Shown here in pieces: positions 1-6,298 of a DNA stretch of 10,096 nt. The notes beneath the pieces were generated by a model. The model was not told the origin of the DNA and searched no databases. It saw only the letters and a program-made list of their open reading frames with translations. The stretch comes from Opitutia bacterium (GTDB taxonomy: Bacteria; Verrucomicrobiota; Verrucomicrobiia; Opitutales; Opitutaceae), in the NCBI GenBank assembly GCA_003157575.1, contig PMKA01000099.1, positions 1-10,096 on the forward strand, in the 5' to 3' direction. The translations under genes and the position numbers were made by a program. Position 1 is the first letter of the stretch. Each line of letters begins with the position of its first letter.

Positions 1-944
1 CCCAGGAAACCTTTCTCCTCGGCGAGAACCGAGAAGATGAAATCTGTGTGGGCCTCGGGCAGGTAACGCAGCTTGGCCTGCGTGCCCTGCGTCCAGCCCT
101 TGCCCGTCATCCCTCCTGAACCGACCGATATGAGCGACTGGTTCAGGTTCCAGCTGATGCCCATTGGATCGATCCGGTCGGGCGCCACAAAAGCCAGAAT
201 GCGGTTCCGCTGGTAGTCGTGCAGCGGAAGCAGTCCGTGCGGTTCATAGGCGCCCTTGTCCGTCGAAGGGGTCAGGTTGTTCGCCTCAAGAAAGTTCACG
301 TAGCGGTAGCTGTCCAGCGCGACGAGCCCGATCAGGACTGCAAACGCCCCCAGCGCGGCGGCGAAGAAGCGCTGCGAAAGATTGGAGGCGTAAAGCAGGG
401 CAAAAACCATGGGCGGGATGACAAGGGCCGAACCGAGATCCGGTTGCAACAAAATCAACAGAATGGGCAAGCCTGCCGCAAGAGCTAATATTCCAAGAGT
501 CTGCAAAGACTCCCGCACGGTGCTCAATTTCGAGCGCGTGAGGATCGCGGCGGTGATGATCAGGACGCCAAACTTCGCAGCTTCAGAGGGTTGGAACGAG
601 ACCGGCCCAAGGTCGATCCAGCGTCGCGCCCCGAGGCGCGTCACTCCGAACGGCGTCCATGGCAGAAGCAGCGACGCGAGGCAAAGGGCGTAGATCCAAT
701 GGGCGAACTTGAGCCAGAATTTGTAGTCGATCAGGGCGATGACCCAGTAAATGGCCGCGCCCACGACGAGCCACACGACCTGCTGGATCCACTGGCTGCC
801 GTTTGTGGCCAGCTGCGCGCTGTAGATGAAGAACACGCCGACAACCGCCAACGCCGAGATTCCAAGCGGATTGATCCAATCGTACCGTTCACGCGTGGTA
901 GTTTGGAAGAGCTGCAGAAAGTCGAAAGGATGGCTCGGTTTCAC
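1..944 (-). CDS. rodA: RodA, SEDS-family peptidoglycan glycosyltransferase (3' end cut by window)
   Basis: RodA polymerises lipid II into glycan strands during lateral wall growth, working in the inner membrane with a class B PBP (PBP2). The minus strand reads open for 314 codons to the window edge. It shows the family hallmarks in order: GARRWIDLGPVSFQPSEAAK at about residues 105-124, QPDLGSA at 167-173, YQRNRILAF at 244-252 followed by DRIDP, SGGMTGKGWTQG at 276-287, and LPEAHTDFIFSVLAEEKGF at 295-313. Hydrophobic stretches near 29-43, 56-72, 84-96, 126-136, 150-166, 174-186 and 195-210 fit the multi-pass fold. Roughly the last 50-70 residues are missing. The start is a GTG at 944, about 20 residues before the first membrane segment, with only a weak ribosome site. 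No in-frame ATG lies upstream before the ligase gene. FtsW is the alternative, but the absence of an FtsW-type N-terminus and the motif wording favour RodA. Confidence 0.93.
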   Translation of the reverse strand, partial: MKPSHPFDFLQLFQTTTRERYDWINPLGISALAVVGVFFIYSAQLATNGSQWIQQVVWLVVGAAIYWVIALIDYKFWLKFAHWIYALCLASLLLPWTPFGVTRLGARRWIDLGPVSFQPSEAAKFGVLIITAAILTRSKLSTVRESLQTLGILALAAGLPILLILLQPDLGSALVIPPMVFALLYASNLSQRFFAAALGAFAVLIGLVALDSYRYVNFLEANNLTPSTDKGAYEPHGLLPLHDYQRNRILAFVAPDRIDPMGISWNLNQSLISVGSGGMTGKGWTQGTQAKLRYLPEAHTDFIFSVLAEEKGFL

Positions 945-1020
945 GCCTGGACGAATGTCGGGAATCCAAAGCCCAAAGTCGAGAGCGCCGTGGTTCGCCC
1001 TGAATCCGGGGCGGATGCAT

Positions 1021-2514
1021 TCAAGATTCCGCAGTTGAGGCTTCCACCTCAGGTAGCTGCGAGCGTGAGCGAGTGGCTTCCGCCGCAACTGCGGAATCTC
1101 GGGTGGCCCTGCTCCCGCTGGCCAGGCCGAGGACGGACCAGAAGACGACGGCGCCCATCGGACCTTCCAGGACCACGCCGAAGCACGCACTTGTCAGAAT
1201 CACCCAGGCGGCGCACCACAACCCCACCTCGACGTTGTCCGTCGACCTGTCGCGCAATGCACCCCAAGTGTTGAAGATCATGGCTGCGGCAACGGCGGCG
1301 AACACGGCAAGTCCGATGATTCCCATACGACCGAATACACTCATCACGATGCTGTGGGGACTTCGCACGGTGAATTCGTCGTCCGTCTCCGGGTAATAGG
1401 CCTGCAAAAACCCCCTGGCGAGATCGTAGCCGAAGCCGAGCCCGAAGACAGGCCCCTCATCCAGGGTCTCCTTTGCCAGCGCCCGCCACCAAACCAAACG
1501 GAACTGGTTGTTGTCCGCCTTATAGGCATTTTCCTCGTTCGAATAGGTGTGGGCGTGCCGGATGTCGGCGAGCGAAGCGACCCGGTCGGTGATGACCTGC
1601 AGCCGTGCCCCGGCAGCCGGTGAGTTGCCGAGGACCGCAACCGCGATGAGTCCGGCGAGGGCCAGGGCGGCCACGCCCGCCTGCAGGGCGGGAAGGCTCC
1701 AGCGCCGGCCCAACAGCAGCCAGATCGAGGCGAGCGCAATGCCGGCCAGCGATGCCCGGCTGTCGCCCGCGACAACCGTCAGGAACATCGCCGCGGCCAG
1801 CGCACAACCCAGGAAACGATGACGTTCGCGCAAGACGAAATATATGATGACCATCCCGGCGCCGAGGGATGTCGCGGCCAGATCGCCTTTCAGGAAGACG
1901 AGGGGAACGCCCCTGAAAGTCAGGGAGCCGACAAAAAACTGCGGAAGAGACTGAAACAGGAAGTAGACGGGCAGCAGGATGACGACTCCCAGGGTGAGGC
2001 ACGTCACGAGGTAGTTCCGTGCGCGCAGCTGGGCGGCCTGGTGTTGAGCGATGAAAAAGAACACGGCGTAATAGATCATGGCATAGTCGCGCAATGCCAT
2101 CAGGCCATGGCGCGGAACATCGATCATCACGCGCGCAGTGCCGAGCGCCAGCCAGGCAACAAGCGCCCAGTTAAGGGCGTCATTCCGCCACCATGGCGCG
2201 CGGCGCATGGCGGCGTCCATGACGAGCCCGCCGAGGCAGACCATGATGCCCAGTTCCGCGGGGAACAAAGGAAGTGTGGACAGGGGCATGATCTGCGCAA
2301 ACCCGCGATTGCCGACCACATAGCCGATCAGCAGCAACCCCAGCACGATGACGCTCAACGGCAACCGGGTCAGCCGCACGAGGATCGCTGCGAACGAGGC
2401 GGCCGCGGCGACGCCCGCCAGTCCCAACGATCCGTTGGCGATCGACCAGCCGATCCAGATCGCGAGCAGCGCGCTGCCGGCGCCGATGAGCCAGTTTCGA
2501 AATTGCGGGTTCAT
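1021..2514 (-). CDS. O-antigen ligase / Wzy-type polymerase family membrane protein
   Basis: A 497-residue polytopic membrane protein, likely the periplasm-facing enzyme that polymerises or ligates lipid-linked glycans. About ten to twelve hydrophobic segments are visible (for example 10-26, 33-46, 53-67, 85-99, 113-128, 143-157, 170-187, 235-249, 255-268, 278-296, 397-416, 434-449). The Wzy_C-type signature follows: SRAS at 252-255, then a large loop with NNQFRLVWWRAL at 335-346 and GPVFGLGFGYD at 354-364, and SPHSIVMSVFGRMGIIGL at 385-402. These conserved Arg and His loop residues are typical of the O-antigen ligase superfamily. The ATG at 2514 follows a GGGGCGGG stretch and immediately precedes the first membrane helix. 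The reading frame extends upstream to 2883, but that extension lies over the oxidoreductase gene and is rejected. The final roughly 26 residues (from about R472) are encoded by repeat DNA and look like a non-functional tail. Polymerase and ligase cannot be told apart from sequence alone. Confidence 0.85.
   Translation of the reverse strand: MNPQFRNWLIGAGSALLAIWIGWSIANGSLGLAGVAAAASFAAILVRLTRLPLSVIVLGLLLIGYVVGNRGFAQIMPLSTLPLFPAELGIMVCLGGLVMDAAMRRAPWWRNDALNWALVAWLALGTARVMIDVPRHGLMALRDYAMIYYAVFFFIAQHQAAQLRARNYLVTCLTLGVVILLPVYFLFQSLPQFFVGSLTFRGVPLVFLKGDLAATSLGAGMVIIYFVLRERHRFLGCALAAAMFLTVVAGDSRASLAGIALASIWLLLGRRWSLPALQAGVAALALAGLIAVAVLGNSPAAGARLQVITDRVASLADIRHAHTYSNEENAYKADNNQFRLVWWRALAKETLDEGPVFGLGFGYDLARGFLQAYYPETDDEFTVRSPHSIVMSVFGRMGIIGLAVFAAVAAAMIFNTWGALRDRSTDNVEVGLWCAAWVILTSACFGVVLEGPMGAVVFWSVLGLASGSRATRDSAVAAEATRSRSQLPEVEASTAES
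1024..1099. repeat. REP-like element bounded by perfect 14-bp inverted repeats, inside the ligase 3' end
   Basis: AGATTCCGCAGTTG at 1024-1037 is the exact reverse complement of CAACTGCGGAATCT at 1086-1099. Between them, 1053-1076 (GTAGCTGCGAGCGTGAGC and following bases) matches the arms of the two repeats at 3760-3885 with 23 of 24 positions against the closest copy. The whole element is read as the ligase C-terminus, and the stop codon at 1021-1023 abuts it. It resembles REP/small palindromic repeats in size and structure. No REP-associated transposase is present in the window. Confidence 0.75.
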
Positions 2515-2636
2515 CCCGCCCCGATGCTCATGATCCCGGCGGTTGCTGCAATCACAGATGCACGGCTGCGACTTTTTGCTGAAACTACCCGATGATCCAG
2601 CGTTGCCTGATCGCCGGAATCGCAGACGATGGAGGC
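2515..2636. promoter_or_regulatory. Divergent intergenic region between the ligase and oxidoreductase genes
   Basis: These 122 bases separate two genes pointing away from each other, so the promoters of both should lie here or just inside the neighbouring genes. It is somewhat less GC-rich than the genes, with an A/T cluster near 2569-2586. I found no convincing -35/-10 pair or operator. The GGAGG at 2631-2635 is only one base from the ATG at 2637, closer than a normal ribosome-binding spacing. Confidence 0.3.
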
Positions 2637-3752
2637 ATGGCCAAACTGCAATGGGGAATTCTCGGAACCGGCCGGATCGCCGGGACCTTTTCGCGGGGAG
2701 TCGCGGCGGCGACGACCGGGGAGGTGATCGCCGTCGGCAGCCGGAGGCAGGAATCCGCGGACCGGTTTGCGCAAGAGCATGGAATCCGGCGGGCTCACGG
2801 CTCGTACGAAGCGTTGCTCGCCGACCGGGAGGTGCAGGCGGTCTACATCGCCATGCCCCATCCGTTGCATCACGAATGGACAATCCGGGCGGTCCGGGCG
2901 GGCAAACATGTGCTTTGCGAAAAACCGTTGGCGATGAACCGGCGCGAGGCGGCGGAGATGGTCGCGGAGGCCCGGGCCGGTGGAGTGCTGCTGATGGAAG
3001 CCTTCATGTACCGCTGCCATCCGCAAACCGCGAAAGTGGTCGAGTTGGTGAAGAACGGCGCCTTGGGACGGATACGCCTGATCCGGGCGGACTTTTGTTT
3101 TCGGAACCGGTTCAATCCCAACTCCCGCCTCTGGAACAAGGCGCTCGGCGGCGGCGGAGTCCTCGATGTCGGAGGATATCCGGTCTCGTTCGCGCGACTC
3201 GTGGCCGGCGCCGTTCAAGGCGCGCCGTTCGCCGATCCGGTCGGCGTCACTGGTGTGGGCGGTTTGCACCCGGTCTCGGGTGTGGACGTCCTGGCGGAGG
3301 CCACGCTGCGTTTCGCCGATGGTCTTGAGGCCAGGGTGGCATGCGGAATCGGATCCCGGAAAGACACGGAGACGAATCCTGTCCGGCGGATGGGGTGCGC
3401 CATCCTCGGGCGGGTGGCGCGGATTTTCCGGACCAGGGCGGGCAACACGGCGCGGATCGAAGGCAGCGGGGGCTGGCTCCAGCTGCCCGAGCCGTGGAGC
3501 CCGACACCGGAGGGCGGCACCGCGACCATGGTCCTGCGTCGAGCCGGCGCCTCACCCGAGGAGATACGAATCACGGCGGCCCCGCTCTACGCACTGGAAG
3601 CGGACGCTTTTGCCGCGGCGCTCGCCACGGGTGCACTCGAGGTGCCGCAGATGACCCTGGCGGACTCGCTTGGCAACATGGCCACCCTCGACCGGTGGCG
3701 GCAGGCGATCGGCCTGAGCTACGAGGCGGACCGGGCTGGGGCGGATTCCTGA
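2637..3752 (+). CDS. Gfo/Idh/MocA family NAD(P)-dependent oxidoreductase
   Basis: A cytoplasmic sugar or sugar-derivative dehydrogenase of 371 residues, the usual length for the family. The N-terminal Rossmann fold opens with WGILGTGRIAGTF at residues 6-18 (GxGxxA-type dinucleotide loop). AVYIAMPHPLHHEW follows at 68-81, and CEKPLAMN at 94-101 carries the family lysine (K96). EAFMYRCHPQ at 121-130 and LDVGGYPVSFARLV at 176-189, with a probable catalytic tyrosine at Y181, resemble the dihydrodiol/xylose dehydrogenase branch. The substrate cannot be named. The ATG at 2637 places the Rossmann loop at the expected distance from the N-terminus. An upstream in-frame ATG at 2592 would add 15 poorly matching residues. 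It lies beside glycan genes, so a role in making or modifying a sugar precursor is plausible but inferred. It is transcribed in the same direction as the downstream GT2 but is separated from it by 225 bases. Confidence 0.9.
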   Translation: MAKLQWGILGTGRIAGTFSRGVAAATTGEVIAVGSRRQESADRFAQEHGIRRAHGSYEALLADREVQAVYIAMPHPLHHEWTIRAVRAGKHVLCEKPLAMNRREAAEMVAEARAGGVLLMEAFMYRCHPQTAKVVELVKNGALGRIRLIRADFCFRNRFNPNSRLWNKALGGGGVLDVGGYPVSFARLVAGAVQGAPFADPVGVTGVGGLHPVSGVDVLAEATLRFADGLEARVACGIGSRKDTETNPVRRMGCAILGRVARIFRTRAGNTARIEGSGGWLQLPEPWSPTPEGGTATMVLRRAGASPEEIRITAAPLYALEADAFAAALATGALEVPQMTLADSLGNMATLDRWRQAIGLSYEADRAGADS

Positions 3753-3757
3753 ATCGT

Positions 3758-3937
3758 GTGGCCGCGAGCATGAGCGAGTGGACCTTCCTGCCGCTCGCTC
3801 ACGTTCGCAGCTACCAGCGGGACCTGGTCGATCTCGTTGTGAGAGTGATTGGACCCTCCTGCCGCTCGCTCACGCTCGCAGCTACGGTCCGGTCCTTCGG
3901 CCCCATCTGGGCCTGCGGAATCTGCGGATCCACGCAG
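3758..3937. repeat. Two tandem REP-like palindromes plus a short hairpin in the gap between the oxidoreductase and GT2 genes
   Basis: The noncoding gap 3753-3977 holds two copies of one repeat. The segment 3779-3814 and the segment 3850-3885 are 36 bases each and agree at 34 positions, offset by 71 bases. In the first copy, the left arm at 3760-3781 (GCGAGCATGAGCGAGTGG core) pairs with the right arm at 3791-3815 around a loop of about 9 bases, giving an imperfect stem-loop. The left arm of the second copy is decayed (3837-3852). Downstream, CTGCGGAATCT at 3913-3923 repeats a motif also found in the 1024-1099 element, followed by a small hairpin CTGCG-GATCCA-CGCAG at 3922-3937. The stem-loops could end transcription of the oxidoreductase gene, but no T-run follows. 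Confidence 0.75.
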
Positions 3938-3977
3938 CCTTGCCAATCCCGGCTGCCGCGCCATCTTCCGGGGCACG

Positions 3978-4964
3978 ATGCCCCTCGTTTCGGTTTTGAT
4001 GATGTTTCACCGGGTGACTCCATTTCTGGTGCCGGCGGTGCGAAGCGTGCTGACCCAGACATTCCGCGATCTCGAGCTGGTGCTGGTCGACGATGGCTGC
4101 GGGCGCGGCCTGGAGCCCTTGGGGGAGTTCGGGCGGGATCCGCGCATCACGCTGGTCTCCCGGGCGACGAACGGCGGCGTTGCGGTCGGCCACAATCTGG
4201 CGGTCGCGAATGCCCGCGGGGAGATTCTTGTGAAGCTCGATTTCGACGATATTGCCCTGCCGGAGCGGATCGAGCGCCAGGTGGCGGCGCTCCGGGAGAA
4301 TCCGCACTTAGGGCTGGTGTCCAGCCGGGTGGATGCGATCGATCTGGAAGGCCGGGTGACGGGCCCGGAATTTACGCTGCCGGGGGAGCGCGATCAGTAC
4401 GTTTTCTCGGCGTTCACGCTTCCGGGCGTGAATCCGAGCTATTCCGGGAGAAGGGAGATTTTCGAACGCTGTCCATATCGGGCGGAGTTCACATCGGCCC
4501 CGGACTATGACTTCTTCGCCCGGGCACTGGAAATCGCGCCGGCGCGCGGCCTGCCGGAGGTGCTGACCCATTACCGGCACCATCCGCAGCAGGTGACGCA
4601 GGAGCGCGCCAACCGGATGATCCTGGACGCGTGCCTGATCCGGCTGCTGACCGCCCGCCGCCGCGGGGGGCGCGGGGAGGATTTCGCAGGCCTGATGGCG
4701 GAGTTTGCGTCCTGGGTGCGGCAGCCGCCATCGCTCGCGGAAGCCTACGCGCAGTTCGCCGTCCGCGCGTTGCGCGAAGGCTTTGCCCCGCTGGCGGTTT
4801 ATCATGCCCGCAAGCTGCTTTCGGCGCGCCGGGATCCGGCGGCCTGGGCGCGGGCGACGCGGGTGTTGCTCGGGGCGATGCGGCTTGCGCCGGGCGAGGC
4901 GATGCTGCTCTGCCGTCTGTTCTTCACCGGACCGCTCAAAGCGTATCGGCTGAACCCGGCTTGA
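3978..4964 (+). CDS. Family 2 (GT-A) glycosyltransferase
   Basis: A 328-residue cytoplasmic or membrane-associated inverting glycosyltransferase that likely adds one sugar to a lipid-linked glycan. The protein begins directly with the GT2 first strand, MPLVSVLMMFHR, then SVLTQTFRDLELVLVDDG at residues 23-40 with the nucleotide-binding Asp pair, NGGVAVGHNLAVANARGEI at 65-83, and KLDFDD at 86-91 carrying the metal-binding DxD-type motif. SAPDYDFFARAL, starting near residue 174, matches the acceptor/catalytic-base region, and HYRHHPQQVT lies close after it. The C-terminal third is alpha-helical and less conserved. The ATG at 3978 has GGGG a few bases upstream and fits the domain start. The frame stays open upstream to a TTG at 3849, but those 43 residues come from repeat DNA. 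Its 3' end overlaps the convergent flippase gene by 29 bases. Donor and acceptor sugars are unknown. Confidence 0.9.
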   Translation: MPLVSVLMMFHRVTPFLVPAVRSVLTQTFRDLELVLVDDGCGRGLEPLGEFGRDPRITLVSRATNGGVAVGHNLAVANARGEILVKLDFDDIALPERIERQVAALRENPHLGLVSSRVDAIDLEGRVTGPEFTLPGERDQYVFSAFTLPGVNPSYSGRREIFERCPYRAEFTSAPDYDFFARALEIAPARGLPEVLTHYRHHPQQVTQERANRMILDACLIRLLTARRRGGRGEDFAGLMAEFASWVRQPPSLAEAYAQFAVRALREGFAPLAVYHARKLLSARRDPAAWARATRVLLGAMRLAPGEAMLLCRLFFTGPLKAYRLNPA

Positions 4965-6198
4965 AGAAGAAATGCCGGGCGAGCGGGCGCGTGACGATCC
5001 ATGGAAGGACCGGCGTAAAGGTCAGCCAGCGCAGAAACCACGTCTCTCCCAGGCCGGCGGCTGCCAGTCCGCCGGCCACCAGGACGCCCGCAGTCGTGAG
5101 CTCCACCGGCCCGCAGGCCGGTTCGCGCCGCCCTGCGAGCAGTAGCGAATGGTAGAACAGGCCCGTGGAGATGGCGATGGCGAACCCGCCGGCGGGAATC
5201 AGGTATTCCAGCGCCGGCCGGTAGTTCTCGCCGATGAGCGTTCCGATGAGCAGAGGGGCGACCAGCCGCAGGGCTGCGAGCCCGGCGAGCGAGAGCAGAA
5301 CGTAGGCCAGCGCCACCCGGTCGACCCGCCGGGCCAGCGCCCGCCGCGGGCCGGGATCCTCGCTTGAGGCCGCGAAGAACCCGGGCTGGAAATACTGGAT
5401 GAAGATGGTTCCGAGCATTGCCGTCACCAGCAATGCCAGGTTGCCGGCCATCGCGAAAAACCCGGTCCTGGCCGGTCCGAAAAACAGCACCATGATCCAC
5501 CGGTTCGATCCGGCGACCGCCCAGCCGGTCACGGCCAGCACGGTGAAAAGCGGGCCGTCGTAAACAGCGGTCAGCTTGCTGCTGGCTCGAGCGCCGGTCC
5601 GCCAACATCTGCGCAAGGCCCACACACCGGCGAGGGCAAAGGCCAGCGCATGAAGACAGAAGCCGGAATAGAGCGCAATCATCGATCCGCCTGCGGCCGC
5701 ATACAATAAAGGCGGAAGGAACGAACGCGTCACAGAGGCGGTGTTGGACACGGTCAGGTCGCGCCAGTGCTCGCGGGCCGCCTGGAGCGCCGCCTGGGCG
5801 ATTGCGCCGCAGGAAAGCAAAGTCGCGGAAAGGAATACCACTGGAAGAAGTCCCGGCCAGCCGCGCCCCGCCATCGCCACCGCGGCTGCTGCTGCGGCGA
5901 GAAACAGCCAGCGGGTCTTGCGCAGTGCGGCCTGCGCCACCTCGCGCAGCAACGCCGCGCGATCGGGGGAAGCGGCCCAGTGACGGTTCACGAATTTGAT
6001 CAACCCCGCGTGAACGACCCACATCCCCAGCGGCGTGAAGGTCAGAAAGACACCATACGTGCCGTAGTCCGCAGGCGGGACAAGCTGTGTCACAAGCTTC
6101 ACACCGGCCACCCCGCATGCGAGCCCGACGATCTGGGCGAGTGTTATCGGCACCAGGCGCCCCACGATGTCGGGAGTGGATAACCGGGGTAACTTCAT
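4936..6198 (-). CDS. Wzx-like polysaccharide flippase (MOP superfamily)
   Basis: A 420-residue, highly hydrophobic protein with about twelve predicted membrane helices, expected to move lipid-linked glycan units across the inner membrane. The N-terminal half shows the typical polysaccharide-export pattern: a first helix (LVPITLAQIVGLACGVAG at 15-32), then VPPADYGTYGVFLTF at 40-54 and IKFVNRHW at 67-74. The usual TM pair with SNRWIMVLFFGPARTGFFAM lies mid-protein. The C-terminal half keeps the ALEYLIPAGGFAIAISTGLFYHSLLLAGR helical hairpin region. The ATG at 6198 is chosen because upstream in-frame codons use rare TTA and CTT, unlike the gene body. An alternative ATG at 6264 has a better ribosome site (GGAGGT, 4-base spacer) and would add 22 residues. 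The gene converges on the GT2 gene, with a 29-base overlap of coding ends, and diverges from the GT4 gene at 6299. Confidence 0.83.
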   Translation of the reverse strand: MKLPRLSTPDIVGRLVPITLAQIVGLACGVAGVKLVTQLVPPADYGTYGVFLTFTPLGMWVVHAGLIKFVNRHWAASPDRAALLREVAQAALRKTRWLFLAAAAAAVAMAGRGWPGLLPVVFLSATLLSCGAIAQAALQAAREHWRDLTVSNTASVTRSFLPPLLYAAAGGSMIALYSGFCLHALAFALAGVWALRRCWRTGARASSKLTAVYDGPLFTVLAVTGWAVAGSNRWIMVLFFGPARTGFFAMAGNLALLVTAMLGTIFIQYFQPGFFAASSEDPGPRRALARRVDRVALAYVLLSLAGLAALRLVAPLLIGTLIGENYRPALEYLIPAGGFAIAISTGLFYHSLLLAGRREPACGPVELTTAGVLVAGGLAAAGLGETWFLRWLTFTPVLPWIVTRPLARHFFFKPGSADTL

Positions 6199-6298
6199 CA
6201 CGGCCGTAAGATTCTCCAGGAGCCGGCAACGCGCAAGAACTTGTAACGCGCCACAATTTGTCATTTCCACCTCCGGCACAACTGGTTTGATTGCAACG
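6199..6298. promoter_or_regulatory. Divergent intergenic region with a strong Shine-Dalgarno on the minus strand
   Basis: This 100-base gap between divergent flippase and GT4 genes is noticeably less GC-rich than its surroundings and should hold their promoters. GGAGGT on the minus strand (6269-6274) sits 4 bases before an ATG at 6264 that is in frame with the flippase, so it may mark the true flippase start. I could not identify a convincing -35/-10 pair for either gene; TTGTCA at 6259-6264 lacks a good -10 partner. Confidence 0.35.

Noticed and set aside
1819..2595. Plus-strand 258-codon frame opposite the ligase
   Set aside because: It is antisense to a clear membrane protein; its composition (Gln/Asp/His-rich) is what the reverse of hydrophobic codons yields.
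2515..2883. Upstream extension of the ligase reading frame to 2883 (123 extra residues)
   Set aside because: It is Arg/Pro/Ser-rich, lies antisense over the well-supported oxidoreductase gene, and the ATG at 2514 directly precedes the first membrane helix.
3779..3885. The two 36-base repeats as a CRISPR array
   Set aside because: There are only two copies, the spacing unit is a decayed palindrome arm rather than a unique spacer, no cas gene is present, and a third copy lies in a coding region.
3849..3977. TTG start for the GT2 gene giving 43 more N-terminal residues
   Set aside because: The extra residues are encoded by repeat DNA, and the GT2 fold starts exactly at the ATG at 3978.
3341..4510. 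Long plus-strand frame of 389 codons spanning the end of the oxidoreductase, the repeats and the GT2 gene
   Set aside because: It is a GC-rich shadow frame; its translation is Gly/Arg/Pro-rich with no recognisable domain, while the other frame gives clear families.
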